This document shows positions 6,933 to 15,711 of a DNA stretch of 38,803 nucleotides, in pieces. The position numbers and the translations under genes were made by a program. The notes below the pieces were generated by a model. It was not told the origin of the DNA, made no database searches, and saw only the letters and a list, made by a program, of their open reading frames with translations. Source of the stretch: Clostridiales bacterium (GTDB lineage: Bacteria; Bacillota; Clostridia; Christensenellales; UBA1750); the NCBI GenBank assembly GCA_015056005.1, contig SVHB01000016.1, forward strand, positions 1 to 38,803. Direction: 5' to 3'. The first letter of the stretch is position 1; each line of letters starts with the position of its first letter.

Positions 6933-9320
6933 ATGTTAGCACCTATCAGTTGGATAAAAAGATATACTGACGTAAATATGCCCGCAGATAAGCTTACCTC
7001 GACCATGATAATGTCGGGTACCGCTGTCGAAGGCTATGAAGAGCTCGGTGCAGAAATTTCCGGCGTCGTTGTAGGCCGCATCACCGAGATAAAGAAGCAT
7101 CCCAATGCTGATAGTCTGGTTATCTGCCAGACCGATATCGGCGAAAAGACAATCCAGATCTGCACCGCAGCAAAGAACGTGTTTGAAGGCGCGCTGGTTC
7201 CCGTTTCCTTAAATGGCGCGCACCTTGCAGGCGGTCTTAAAATCAAGTCCACCAAAATGCGCGGCGAAGTTTCCGACGGTATGTTCTGCTCTTATCAGGA
7301 GCTCGGTCTGCCCCACGGTATCTATCCCAGCGCAGCAGAAGACGGTATTCTGATTTTCGAAGAGGATTATCCCCTCGGCACCGATGTAAAGACCATTTTC
7401 GGTATGGACGATATCATAATGGACTTTGAGATCCTTGCAAATCGCCCCGATTGTCAGTCCATCATCGGCGTTTCCCGTGAAGTTGCTATGGCTACCGGCA
7501 ACAAATTCAACGAGCCTGAAATTTCCTATCCCACCTGCGGCGGTGATGTAAACGATTATATCAGCGTTAAGGTTGAAAACGAGCAGCTCTGCCCCCGTTT
7601 CACCGGCCTTATCGTAAAAAACGTAAAGATCCAGCCCTCTCCCCAGTGGATGAGAAACGCTCTTAACGCCGTCGGCATCAAGCCCATCAATAACATCGTA
7701 GACATCACCAATTACGTCATGGCGGAATACGGTCAGCCCATGCACGCTTACGATCTTAAAGATGTAAGGGGCGCTCAGATTATCGTGAGAAATGCAAAGA
7801 AGGGCGAGGTACTTCGCACTCTGGACGAAAAAGACAGAGAGCTTGACGAAGATATGCTCATCATCTCCGATGGCGAAGGCGCAACCGGTATCGCCGGCAT
7901 TATGGGCGGTGAAGATTCCGAGATCAAGGATGATACCACCACCATCTTCTTTGAAGCTGCATCCTTCGATTTTGCTTCTGTCAGAGTTACCGCAAAGAAG
8001 CTCGGCATGCGCACCGCTGCTTCCTCTCTGTTTGAAAAAGGCGTAAATCCCGCGCTTACCATGACCGGTCTTAGAAGAGCCGCTCAGCTCGTATGCGAGC
8101 TTGGTGCAGGTGAGATCGTGGACGGCGTTATCGACTGCTATCCCAATCCTGTTCAGCAGAAGACCGTTAAGGCAGAGGTTTCCTATCTGCGTACCCTCAT
8201 GGGCGTAAACGTTCCTGTCGAGGATATTCTTTCCATTCTTAACCGTCTTGGAATTGAATCCACCGAAGCAAACGGCGTTGTAACCTCTATCGTTCCCATG
8301 TACCGCACCGATATCGAGCGCGGCGCCGATCTGGCAGAAGAAGTTCTGCGCTATTTCGGCTATGATAAGCTGCCTTCCACCCTTATGGCGGGCGAAATGG
8401 TGCCCGGTTCCATGGGCGCAAAGCAGTCCTTCCAGTATGCGCTTCGCGATATGCTCTGCGGCGCCGGCTTCAACGAGGCAATGACCTTCTCCTTCATCAG
8501 CCCCAAGGCATACGATCTTATAAACCTTCCCGCTGATGATACCCGCAGAATGAGCGCACAGATCCTCAATCCTCTGGGTGAAGACTATTCCATCATGCGC
8601 ACAACTCTGGTACCCTCGATGCTGACCTCCGTAGCTCATAACTACAACCAGAAGATCACCGAGTGTGCCTTGTTTGAGATCGCTCCCGTGTTCATCCCCA
8701 AGCAGGTGCCCATCACCGAACTGGTAGACGAAAGACCTACTCTGCAGCTCGGTATGTACGGCGCGGACGTTGATTTCTATACCATCAAGGGCGTTGTCGA
8801 TATGCTTCTTGACCGCCATGGCATCAAAGGCAGCTATAAGCGTGCCAATGAGCCTTATATGCACCCCGGCCGCAGCGCAGTTGTCATGGTCGGCGATACC
8901 TGCATCGCTTGCCTGGGTCAGGTACACCCCGATGTGGCTAAGAATTATAAGCTCGGCGAAGCTTATATCGCTTCCATCGATCTTAATTCCGTAATGAGCC
9001 TTGCTTCTTCCACCGTTGATGCAAAGACTCCTCCCAAGTATCCCGCAGTTACCCGCGATATCGCGCTTATCATGAACGCCGATGTTCCCGCAGGCGATTG
9101 CATGGATGTTATCGCTTCTTCCTGCGGTAAGCTGCTTGACTCCATAAGCATCTTCGACGTATATCAGGGCAGGGGAGTTCCCGAGGGCAAGAAGTCCGTT
9201 GCGTACACCTTCGCTCTTCGCGCTGCTGACAGAACCCTTACCGACGAAGAGATCAACAAGGTTTGGGACAAGGTCATCGCAAACGTGAAGGCAAGCTTCG
9301 ACGCCGATCTGCGCTCCTAA
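6933..9320 (+). CDS. pheT: phenylalanyl-tRNA synthetase beta subunit
   Basis: Large structural and editing subunit of PheRS, 795 aa as usual for bacteria. Domain order is as expected: N-terminal EMAP/OB tRNA-binding domain (about 40-150, with LVICQTDIGEKTIQICTAAKNV), B3/B4 editing domain (about 205-390), B5, catalytic-like core (about 480-680), and the C-terminal anticodon-binding ferredoxin-like domain (about 700-795, YPAVTRDIALIMNADV). No disruption is seen. Ribosome site GGGAGGGC. Together with pheS it forms the T-box regulated pair, and a terminator follows 14 bases after the stop. Confidence 0.98.
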   Translation: MLAPISWIKRYTDVNMPADKLTSTMIMSGTAVEGYEELGAEISGVVVGRITEIKKHPNADSLVICQTDIGEKTIQICTAAKNVFEGALVPVSLNGAHLAGGLKIKSTKMRGEVSDGMFCSYQELGLPHGIYPSAAEDGILIFEEDYPLGTDVKTIFGMDDIIMDFEILANRPDCQSIIGVSREVAMATGNKFNEPEISYPTCGGDVNDYISVKVENEQLCPRFTGLIVKNVKIQPSPQWMRNALNAVGIKPINNIVDITNYVMAEYGQPMHAYDLKDVRGAQIIVRNAKKGEVLRTLDEKDRELDEDMLIISDGEGATGIAGIMGGEDSEIKDDTTTIFFEAASFDFASVRVTAKKLGMRTAASSLFEKGVNPALTMTGLRRAAQLVCELGAGEIVDGVIDCYPNPVQQKTVKAEVSYLRTLMGVNVPVEDILSILNRLGIESTEANGVVTSIVPMYRTDIERGADLAEEVLRYFGYDKLPSTLMAGEMVPGSMGAKQSFQYALRDMLCGAGFNEAMTFSFISPKAYDLINLPADDTRRMSAQILNPLGEDYSIMRTTLVPSMLTSVAHNYNQKITECALFEIAPVFIPKQVPITELVDERPTLQLGMYGADVDFYTIKGVVDMLLDRHGIKGSYKRANEPYMHPGRSAVVMVGDTCIACLGQVHPDVAKNYKLGEAYIASIDLNSVMSLASSTVDAKTPPKYPAVTRDIALIMNADVPAGDCMDVIASSCGKLLDSISIFDVYQGRGVPEGKKSVAYTFALRAADRTLTDEEINKVWDKVIANVKASFDADLRS

Positions 9321-9334
9321 TAATACATAAAAAA

Positions 9335-9363
9335 GAGAAGTCGTTTTACGGCTTCTCTTTTTA
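9335..9363 (+). terminator. pheST terminator
   Basis: GAGAAGTCG (9335-9343), loop TTTTA, CGGCTTCTC (9349-9357), then TTTTT. A-rich upstream of the stem, so it may also work on the minus strand for the facing small gene, whose stop codon lies at 9361-9363. Confidence 0.85.
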
Positions 9364-9603
9364 CTTATATTGATAATCTTCTTCACGGTTATACTTTGGC
9401 TCGCATCGTTTTATCATCAGATAATCATAATTCTTGGGATCGGAATGAATTATGTATTCGTTGAAATTACAGATCAGCAGATGTCCAAGCTGTTTTCCGC
9501 TTATCTGATCCTTCTTTATAAAACAGCTTTCGCCGCATTTTATTTTTTTGCCTTCTGTCGCACCGTTTATAAGCCGCATCAGCAGCCGATATTGATCAGT
9601 CAT
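9361..9603 (-). CDS. small conserved-looking protein, unknown function
   Basis: 80-aa charged, soluble protein that I do not recognise. It contains two cysteines in KIKCGESCFIKK and a short core QLGHLLICNFNEYIIHSDP that looks like beta strands, followed by a basic/acidic tail. I accept it as a gene because AGGGGTG precedes the ATG at good distance, a TATAAT box (near 9641-9646, minus strand) lies upstream, and it stands alone between convergent and upstream genes with no other explanation for the stretch. It converges with pheT. Confidence 0.6.
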   Translation of the reverse strand: MTDQYRLLMRLINGATEGKKIKCGESCFIKKDQISGKQLGHLLICNFNEYIIHSDPKNYDYLMIKRCEPKYNREEDYQYK

Positions 9604-9704
9604 ATTTTCACCCCTGATATTTATTCGCGCACCAAATATTATATCATGGGCATTCCTTAATGTACATGTCTACTAACGTCGATGTTTGTCGAAGGAATAA
9701 AAAC

Positions 9705-10781
9705 TCAGTCAGGTTCATGCAGCTTGACGCGCATTGCCTGTCTGCGGTTGTCGTCGGATTGAGCGGCATAATGCCTCCTGGTAATGTTTATATCGCTGTG
9801 CCCCAGAACATCGGCTACAAGATAAATATCACCTGTCTCCCGGTACAACTCGGTACCAAAAGTAGATCTGAGCTTATGAGGGGATATTTTTTTCAGCGGA
9901 GCTGCTACGGAAGCATATTTTTTGACCAGATTCTGCACAGATCTCACGTCCAGGCGCTTATTCTGCATCGATAAAAACAGTGCATTTTCATGTCCTTCAA
10001 AAGCCTTTATTTTAGTCCGTTCATTATAATAGGCGCTGAGTTTATCAAAAACCTCGTCACCAAAATACAGAACAACCTGATCTCCGCCTTTTCTGGTCAC
10101 TCTGAAGCTGTAATCCTCAAAATTCACATCGCCGATGTCTAGACCCACGCATTCGCTCACGCGAATGCCCGTACCCAAAAGAAGCGTAAGCAGCGCAACA
10201 TCTCTTGTTTTTGTGCGCTCGTGATACTTTTTTTGCCTTTCTGTAAGCTTTTCTCCGCTTTCTGCAAGGTCCAGAAGCTTGACGACTTCATTGGGCTCGA
10301 GCCTGATTATCGCTTTTTCGTGTTTTTTCGGCGAATCTGTAAGCGCTGCCGGGTTTGTCTTTATTAGCTCTCTTTTCACAAAATACTTATATAGCGACCT
10401 GAGCGCCGCCAATTTGCGCTCCTTGCCGGATTGATCGTTGTCTCGCTCAATATCGTCTGTGCCGTGATACAAAGTAAGATAGCTAAGATACTTTTCCAAA
10501 TTCATGACCGAAATCTCGTCAAGGTCGTTCAGCTTAAAATCCTGCATCGAGTAATTCTTAAACTTCGGGATCTCGTTCATGAGGAAAAAGAAAAAGATTT
10601 TCAGGTCGCGCGCATAGTTGACTCTGGTAAGCGACGAGGTCGTACTTTCCATCGCAAGAAAATATTGCTCGCAGAATTCCGGAAGCTCTTTCAAAATTTC
10701 TCGCAGCTTCAATATATTTTCTTTATCGGTTTGCTTTTTATAAGACGAAGCATCATCCTTTGGTTTAATATGATCAGTCAT
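9705..10781 (-). CDS. Xer-type tyrosine recombinase
   Basis: Site-specific recombinase of the XerC/XerD class, which resolves chromosome dimers when acting at dif. The full catalytic set is present: Arg207 (TGIRVSE), Lys231 (TRKGGD), His302-x-x-Arg305 (HKLR), His328 (GHSD) and Tyr338 (RRHY). An N-terminal SAM-like core-binding domain occupies about 35-145. I start at ATG 10779-10781 because AAAGGAGGTGC sits just upstream; a longer in-frame reading to 10865 would run through the inverted repeat. 358 aa, slightly longer than typical Xer. Its neighbours rnhA and proC are housekeeping, so a chromosomal Xer is favoured over a mobile-element integrase. Which dif-like site it uses is unknown. Confidence 0.9.
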   Translation of the reverse strand: MTDHIKPKDDASSYKKQTDKENILKLREILKELPEFCEQYFLAMESTTSSLTRVNYARDLKIFFFFLMNEIPKFKNYSMQDFKLNDLDEISVMNLEKYLSYLTLYHGTDDIERDNDQSGKERKLAALRSLYKYFVKRELIKTNPAALTDSPKKHEKAIIRLEPNEVVKLLDLAESGEKLTERQKKYHERTKTRDVALLTLLLGTGIRVSECVGLDIGDVNFEDYSFRVTRKGGDQVVLYFGDEVFDKLSAYYNERTKIKAFEGHENALFLSMQNKRLDVRSVQNLVKKYASVAAPLKKISPHKLRSTFGTELYRETGDIYLVADVLGHSDINITRRHYAAQSDDNRRQAMRVKLHEPD

Positions 10782-10812
10782 AAAAAGCACCTCCTTTGGG
10801 TTTAAAAAGACA

Positions 10813-10848
10813 AAACTATTCGCAAAAGTTGTCTTTTGCGAATAGTTT
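10813..10848 (-). terminator. perfect 16-base inverted repeat between rnhA and the recombinase gene
   Basis: Arms AAACTATTCGCAAAAG (10813-10828) and CTTTTGCGAATAGTTT (10833-10848) with a four-base loop. On the minus strand it lies 20 bases after rnhA and is followed by TTTTGTCTTTTT, so it probably terminates the proC-rnhA transcript. An operator or recombinase-binding role cannot be excluded. Confidence 0.65.
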
Positions 10849-10868
10849 ACCATGCACTTCTCCAAGTG

Positions 10869-11321
10869 TCAAGAGCGGATTTTTGTGCTGTTTTCTTTTA
10901 TCTGACCTACAGCCAATCTGTCGCAGCGATTGTTGAGCTCGTTGTCGGCATGACCCTTGACCTTGATCCATTCAATCCTATGGGTCCTCGAAAGCCTGAG
11001 AAGCTCGATCCAAAGCTCTTTATTGGGAACCTCGTCGTTTGGCTTTCTCAGCCAGTTTTTCTTCTCCCAGTTATAGACCCATCCGAGTGAAAAAGCATTT
11101 ATGAGATAGGAACTGTCAGAATACAGCTTTACGCTGCATGGCTGATTGAGCGCATGCAGACCTTCTATAGCAGCTGTAAGCTCCATTCTGTTATTCGTAG
11201 TATGAGCTTCAAAGCCCGAGAGCTCTTTTTTTATCTCGCCGTAACAAAGCACACAGCCCCATCCCCCGGGCCCTGGATTTCCCGAGCAGGCACCGTCGGT
11301 ATAAAGTTCTATCTCTTTCAT
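10869..11321 (-). CDS. rnhA: ribonuclease HI
   Basis: Cuts the RNA strand of RNA-DNA hybrids. 150 aa, the family size, without an extra hybrid-binding domain. Active-site residues are visible: Asp9 (YTDG), Glu47 (RMELTA), Asp69 (YSDS) and Asp134 (RCDRLA), with the flap His124 in KGHAD. The handle segment with WEKKNWLRK is present. Its ATG overlaps the stop of proC by one base (TGATG), so the two are translated together. Confidence 0.97.
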   Translation of the reverse strand: MKEIELYTDGACSGNPGPGGWGCVLCYGEIKKELSGFEAHTTNNRMELTAAIEGLHALNQPCSVKLYSDSSYLINAFSLGWVYNWEKKNWLRKPNDEVPNKELWIELLRLSRTHRIEWIKVKGHADNELNNRCDRLAVGQIKENSTKIRS

Positions 11322-12097
11322 CAGCTGAGTTCCCTGGACTTATCCGCAGACGCGTTGACCGCCTTTATCGCAGCAGCTCTGAAACCGGCTTTTTCCAGCT
11401 CGAATATACCGCAGATGGTGGTTCCGGCAGGACTCGTTACCGCATCCTTGAGCGCGCCGGGATGTTCACCGGTTTTAAGCACCATTTCTGCTGCACCTTT
11501 TACCGTCTGCGCGGCAAGCTTATAAGCAAGATCCCTGGGAAGTCCCTGCATAACGCCCGCATCGGCAAGCGCTTCGATGAAAACATATACATAAGCGGGA
11601 CCGCTGCCGCTAAGCCCAGTTACTGCGTTCATCAGATCTTCCTTTACGGTAAACACAAAGCCCTGCGAGGAAAGAAATTTTTCCACAAAAGCAAGTTCTT
11701 CTTCGGTCAGATTATTCTGTGCGCTCAGCGCAACTGCGCCCTCACCTACCATAAGAGGGGTGTTCGGCATGACACGAAGTATCCTTGCTTCAGGCAAAAA
11801 CCCGAGCAGTTTTTCTGTGGACCACGCAGCCACGATGGAAACAAACGCTTTATTTGCGCTGATACCTTTTATCTGTTCAAGAACGGATTCGATTATATAG
11901 GGTTTCACTGCAAAAAAAGTTAAATCGCACTTTTCAACAAGCTCACAAGCACTGTTACATGCGTTTATGCCAAGATCATCAATCTTTTTACGATCGATAT
12001 CAAATGCAAAAAGATCATTTGCATCGTAACCGGAATTCAGTGCTCCCTTTATAATTGCACCCGCCATATTGCCGGCGCCGATAAAACCTATCTTCAT
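11321..12097 (-). CDS. proC: pyrroline-5-carboxylate reductase
   Basis: Last enzyme of proline synthesis, reducing pyrroline-5-carboxylate with NAD(P)H. 258 aa. The N-terminal Rossmann motif GFIGAGNMAGAI is at 4-15, the linker VMPNTPLMVGEGA follows in mid-protein, and the C-terminal dimer/active-site signature appears as SGSGPAYVY and LKDAVTSPAGTTICGI. First gene of the proC-rnhA pair, with its own promoter at 12127-12155. No proA/proB is in the window. Confidence 0.96.
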   Translation of the reverse strand: MKIGFIGAGNMAGAIIKGALNSGYDANDLFAFDIDRKKIDDLGINACNSACELVEKCDLTFFAVKPYIIESVLEQIKGISANKAFVSIVAAWSTEKLLGFLPEARILRVMPNTPLMVGEGAVALSAQNNLTEEELAFVEKFLSSQGFVFTVKEDLMNAVTGLSGSGPAYVYVFIEALADAGVMQGLPRDLAYKLAAQTVKGAAEMVLKTGEHPGALKDAVTSPAGTTICGIFELEKAGFRAAAIKAVNASADKSRELS

Positions 12098-12126
12098 AAT
12101 AAATGTTCTCCTATAAATTTTATTAT

Positions 12127-12155
12127 ATTATACAAAGAGTTTTTAATAATTGCAA
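12127..12155 (-). promoter_or_regulatory. proC promoter
   Basis: Minus strand TTGCAA (12150-12155), 17 bases, TATAAT (12127-12132). It lies back to back with the tRNA-Trp promoter. Confidence 0.6.
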
Positions 12156-12173
12156 TATTTTTAAAAATAATGA

Positions 12174-12202
12174 TTGACTTTTCAAGAAATATATAGTATA
12201 AT
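12174..12202 (+). promoter_or_regulatory. tRNA-Trp promoter
   Basis: TTGACT (12174-12179), 17 bases, TATAAT (12197-12202), ending 13 bases before the tRNA. Confidence 0.8.
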
Positions 12203-12215
12203 GACGAAGTCGCTT

Positions 12216-12290
12216 AGGGGAGTAGCTCAATGGTAGAGTACCGGTCTCCAAAACCGTGGGTTGCGTGTTCGAGTCGCGTCTCCCCTGCCA
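12216..12290 (+). tRNA. tRNA-Trp (anticodon CCA)
   Basis: Complete cloverleaf. Acceptor AGGGGAG (12216-12222) pairs with CTCCCCT (12280-12286), D-arm AGCTCAATGGTAGAG, anticodon CCA at 12248-12250 in loop CTCCAAA, T-arm with GTTCGAGTC, discriminator G and encoded CCA end. A terminator follows at once, so it is a single-gene transcript. Confidence 0.97.
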
Positions 12291-12314
12291 AGCCCGTTTT
12301 GTACGGGCTTTTTT
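12291..12314 (+). terminator. tRNA-Trp terminator
   Basis: AGCCCGT (12291-12297), loop TTTGT, ACGGGCT (12303-12309), six T. It starts directly after the CCA end. Confidence 0.9.
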
Positions 12315-12342
12315 CATATCTGAATTTGGAGGATGATGCGCT

Positions 12343-13854
12343 GTGATCAAGAATATCATAGAAGAACTTTTGGGTTTTGCCCTCAAAAACGAACTCATCT
12401 TCACTCAGGATGTCCCCTATTGCCGCAACCTCATTATGGATGCGCTGGATATCGACGTACCCGCTGAGGGCTACAGCGCCTTTGCACCTAAGGAGAGCGA
12501 GCCGCAGCGCACCGCATTCAAGTATCTTGAAGCTATCTGCGATTATGCTGCAGAAAAAGGGATCATAAAGACCAACACACAGACCTTCCGTGAGCTTTTC
12601 TCCGCAAAGATCATGGGGCTTATCAGCCTTCCTCCCAGCACGCTTGAATCTATCTTCAACGAAAAGAGCAAAAACGAAGGTGTAGCAGCTGCAACCACAT
12701 GGTTTTATAATTACTGCCGAGCAAACAACTACATTCAGGTTGATGCCATTGAAAAGAATATTGCTTTCACCGCTCCTTCCCAGTACGGTGATCTTGACAT
12801 TACCATAAACCTGAGCAAGCCCGAAAAGGATCCCAAGGATATCGCAGCGGCTAAGCTTCTGCCCCAGACCGGCTATCCCGCATGCCTGCTTTGCGTTGAA
12901 AACACCGGCCACCCCGGCAATGCATCCCACCCTGCCCGTCAGAACCACAGGATGCTGCCCATCACCATCGGCGGCAAGCCCTGGCATATGCAGTATTCTC
13001 CTTATCTTTATTATAACGAGCACTGCATTGCATTAAACGACGAGCATGTACCGATGAAAATCAGCCGCGAGACCTTTGAAAAGCTGCTGGATTTCGTTGA
13101 AAACCTTCCTCATTATTTTATCGGGTCCAACGCTGATCTGCCCATTGTAGGCGGTTCCATACTCTCTCATGATCATTTCCAGGGCGGCGGATATGTTTTC
13201 CCCATGGACAAAGCTCCCTGCGCTCATGAACTTACGCTTAAAAAGTATCCTCAGATCAAATGCGAGCTGGCAGCATGGCCCATGACCTGCATAAGGCTTG
13301 ACAGCGCTGACAGAGAAGCGCTTGTAAACGCCGCAGACGAGATCCTTGCTTTCTGGCGCGGTTATTCCGACGATGAAGCAGGCGTGCTCGCTTACACCGA
13401 TCAGCCTCACAACACCATTACTCCCATCGCCCGCAAGACAGAAGGCGGTTACAGGATGAGCCTTGTTCTCAGGAACAACCGTACCGACGAAGATAATCCT
13501 CTGGGTATATTCCATCCTCACAGCGATCTGCATCACATCAAGAAGGAAAACATCGGCCTTATAGAAGTTATGGGTCTTTTCATCCTTCCCGGCAGGCTCA
13601 AGACCGAGCTCAAAGCTGTCGAAAACGCGCTTTGCGGCATGGGTTCCATGGAAGATGTGGCTGATATCCATAAACCTTGGTTTGATTATATCAGTAAGAA
13701 GTACGGTAAGCTTTCCGCCGAAGAAGCGGAAAAGGCCGTACGCGCGGAGCTTTCAATAAAATGCGCCCGCGTGCTGTTCGACGCGGGCGTGTACAAGCTC
13801 AATGAAGAAGGCTTTAACGCTTTCATGAGGTTCTGGAATGCGCTGAATGCGTAA
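12343..13854 (+). CDS. galT: UDP-glucose--hexose-1-phosphate uridylyltransferase, type 2
   Basis: Leloir-pathway enzyme that swaps UMP between UDP-glucose and galactose-1-phosphate. The 503-aa length, the N-terminal helical extension and the active-site segment GGSILSHDHFQGG (His-x-His nucleophile region) identify the Firmicutes type 2 form rather than the shorter E. coli form. Other family segments are NHRMLPITIGGKPWHMQYSP and LFILPGRLK. The start is GTG at 12343, ten bases after GGAGG (12328-12332); nearby ATG codons are out of frame. No galK or galE is adjacent. It converges with bioY with only two bases between stop codons. Confidence 0.95.
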   Translation: MIKNIIEELLGFALKNELIFTQDVPYCRNLIMDALDIDVPAEGYSAFAPKESEPQRTAFKYLEAICDYAAEKGIIKTNTQTFRELFSAKIMGLISLPPSTLESIFNEKSKNEGVAAATTWFYNYCRANNYIQVDAIEKNIAFTAPSQYGDLDITINLSKPEKDPKDIAAAKLLPQTGYPACLLCVENTGHPGNASHPARQNHRMLPITIGGKPWHMQYSPYLYYNEHCIALNDEHVPMKISRETFEKLLDFVENLPHYFIGSNADLPIVGGSILSHDHFQGGGYVFPMDKAPCAHELTLKKYPQIKCELAAWPMTCIRLDSADREALVNAADEILAFWRGYSDDEAGVLAYTDQPHNTITPIARKTEGGYRMSLVLRNNRTDEDNPLGIFHPHSDLHHIKKENIGLIEVMGLFILPGRLKTELKAVENALCGMGSMEDVADIHKPWFDYISKKYGKLSAEEAEKAVRAELSIKCARVLFDAGVYKLNEEGFNAFMRFWNALNA

Positions 13855-13856
13855 GA

Positions 13857-14405
13857 TCATTCCTCAATATTCATAATCTTGATTTTTTTAAGCAGCGGCA
13901 GAAGCGATGATGCCGCTGCTGCTTTTATCAGATCGAAAAATACAAATGGCAAGACGGATAGGACTATGTAATCGCCGATCTCAAAGCCGTACATATGAAC
14001 CATCCAGATACCGCCGATAAGATATACGATAACGAGCGACATTGCCATGGCGCAGAAACTTGCGTTCCATGGCTTTTTAAATTTCAGTTTATTCTTTATC
14101 AGGCTAATAAACAGAGCTGCAAAGGGATATGAAATGATAAAGCCGCCGCCGATACCTGCGATAGCGCCAACACCCCTGCCAAAACGGGCAAATATGGGAA
14201 GCCCTGCTATACCGAGGGTGATATAAAGCATCTGCGAAAGAAGCGCATCCCTTGGTTCCAGCAAAGCGCCGCATATAAACACGGCTACAAGTGACAGAGA
14301 AAACGGAACCAACGCTGACTTGAGTCTAAATGAGATCAAAGCAAGTATGATCTGAATAAAGCATAGTACAGCTACGCGCAGCAATTCTTTAACTCTGGTT
14401 TTCAT
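13857..14405 (-). CDS. bioY: BioY-type biotin transporter substrate-binding subunit
   Basis: Membrane S-component that binds biotin, working alone or with an energy-coupling factor (ECF) ATPase module. 182 aa with about six hydrophobic segments. The conserved BioY stretch is seen as GIAGLPIFARFGRGVGAIAG followed by GGFIISYPFAA. I choose ATG at 14403-14405, preceded by GAGG at good distance, over an upstream GTG that would overlap the phosphorylase gene. Last gene of a five-gene minus-strand operon. No biotin-synthesis genes are near, which suggests uptake. Confidence 0.88.
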   Translation of the reverse strand: MKTRVKELLRVAVLCFIQIILALISFRLKSALVPFSLSLVAVFICGALLEPRDALLSQMLYITLGIAGLPIFARFGRGVGAIAGIGGGFIISYPFAALFISLIKNKLKFKKPWNASFCAMAMSLVIVYLIGGIWMVHMYGFEIGDYIVLSVLPFVFFDLIKAAAASSLLPLLKKIKIMNIEE

Positions 14406-14413
14406 AGTATACC

Positions 14414-15709
14414 TCACTGGATAAAATCGTATATTACCGGGGGAATAATTGGCTTATCCAAAGAAACAACAATGGCCTTTTTCATCATTTCTTCAGCGAT
14501 TTTTATTTTTTCCGAATCTGCGCAAATAAGGCAGGCAAGCATATCGCCTTTATTTACCTTGTCCCCTATTTTTACGTTCATTATAATGCCGGCGTCAAAA
14601 TCTATGGGATCGGTCTTTTTCATACGCCCGGCGCCCAGCGCGCGCGCAGCTTCGCCTATGAGCTGAGTATCCATGGAAGAGATATACCCATCAACCTCAG
14701 ACAGAACCTCGCTCTTTGAGTCAATAACAAGCTTTTCGGGATCACCGACAACAGATATATCACCGCCCTGTGCTTTTATCATCTCACGCAGCTTCTCAAG
14801 CCCTGCACCGCTTTCAAGAGCTGTTTTCAGCATAGACAAAGCTTCTTCATGCCCAATATCCATGCTTAACTCCATCATTTTTGCAGCTATTTCTACGGAA
14901 ACATCCAAAAGTGCCCCCTGAGATTTGCCGGACAGCGCCATTATGGCGTCATACACCTCAAGTCGGTTGCCGATATATCTGCCAAGCGGCTGTTCCATAC
15001 CGGTAATGAAGGCGCAAACGCGCTTATCGGTATGATACCCAATATCGACCATGGCTTTTGCAAGCGCTTTGGATTCCTCAAGTGTCTTCATAAGCGCGCC
15101 GGAGCCTGTCTTTACGTCAAGCACGATAACATCGGCACCGGTTGCAAACTTTTTAGACAAAATGGATGACGCTATAAGAGGTATGCTGTCAACCGTTGCT
15201 GTAACGTCTCTGAGCTGATAAAGGATTTTATCCGCAGGAGCAAGTTCGCCCGTCTGCTGAGCTACTGCGCAGCCGATAGTCTTGGTGTTTTTGATAAGTT
15301 CTTCCACCGAAAGCTCGCTGTTTATGCCAATGGAGTCCATCTTGTCAATTGTTCCGCCCGTATGCCCCAGCGCTCTGCCAGACATTTTGGCGATCTTACA
15401 GCCGCAGGCAGCTGCAAGCGGCACGGCAATAAGCGTAACGGTATCCCCTACGCCGCCCGTGGAATGCTTGTCCGCGGTTTTTGCACCGATAGAAGAAAGA
15501 TCGGCAACATCGCCGGAGTTCATCATTGAGATGGTAAGATCAGCGGTTTCGCGTGCACTCATGCCGTTTATCCTGATCGCCATGAGCAGCGCCGAAGCCT
15601 GATAATCGGCAATAGTCTTATCGCATATACCACAGATAAAAAAATTGATTTCTTCGCTTGAAAGCTCTAGACCGTCACGCTTCTTAGCAATAATATCAAG
15701 GATATTCAT
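14414..15709 (-). CDS. pdp: pyrimidine-nucleoside phosphorylase
   Basis: Phosphorolysis of thymidine/uridine to base and (deoxy)ribose-1-phosphate, for nucleoside salvage. 431 aa. The glycine-rich phosphate-binding segment KHSTGGVGDTVTL and the following KMSGRALGHTGGTIDKMDSI are typical of the thymidine/pyrimidine phosphorylase family. The C-terminal domain is complete. The start is ATG 15707-15709 with GGAAGGAT upstream, which removes an upstream extension overlapping the preceding gene. Two bases separate it from that gene. Whether it prefers thymidine (deoA) or both nucleosides (pdp) cannot be decided; the Firmicutes form is usually pdp. Confidence 0.92.
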   Translation of the reverse strand: MNILDIIAKKRDGLELSSEEINFFICGICDKTIADYQASALLMAIRINGMSARETADLTISMMNSGDVADLSSIGAKTADKHSTGGVGDTVTLIAVPLAAACGCKIAKMSGRALGHTGGTIDKMDSIGINSELSVEELIKNTKTIGCAVAQQTGELAPADKILYQLRDVTATVDSIPLIASSILSKKFATGADVIVLDVKTGSGALMKTLEESKALAKAMVDIGYHTDKRVCAFITGMEQPLGRYIGNRLEVYDAIMALSGKSQGALLDVSVEIAAKMMELSMDIGHEEALSMLKTALESGAGLEKLREMIKAQGGDISVVGDPEKLVIDSKSEVLSEVDGYISSMDTQLIGEAARALGAGRMKKTDPIDFDAGIIMNVKIGDKVNKGDMLACLICADSEKIKIAEEMMKKAIVVSLDKPIIPPVIYDFIQ

Positions 15710-15711
15710 CT

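Noticed and set aside
7209-9386. 725-codon minus-strand open frame opposite pheT
   Set aside because: pheT is certain and complete on the plus strand. The antisense frame stays open because of codon bias and has no start signal or domain.
9705-10781. Tyrosine recombinase as the integrase of the guaA-site elements
   Set aside because: It is 20 kb away, lies among housekeeping genes and resembles a chromosomal Xer. Integrases of such elements normally sit next to an attachment site. It could still act in trans, but nothing in the sequence shows this.
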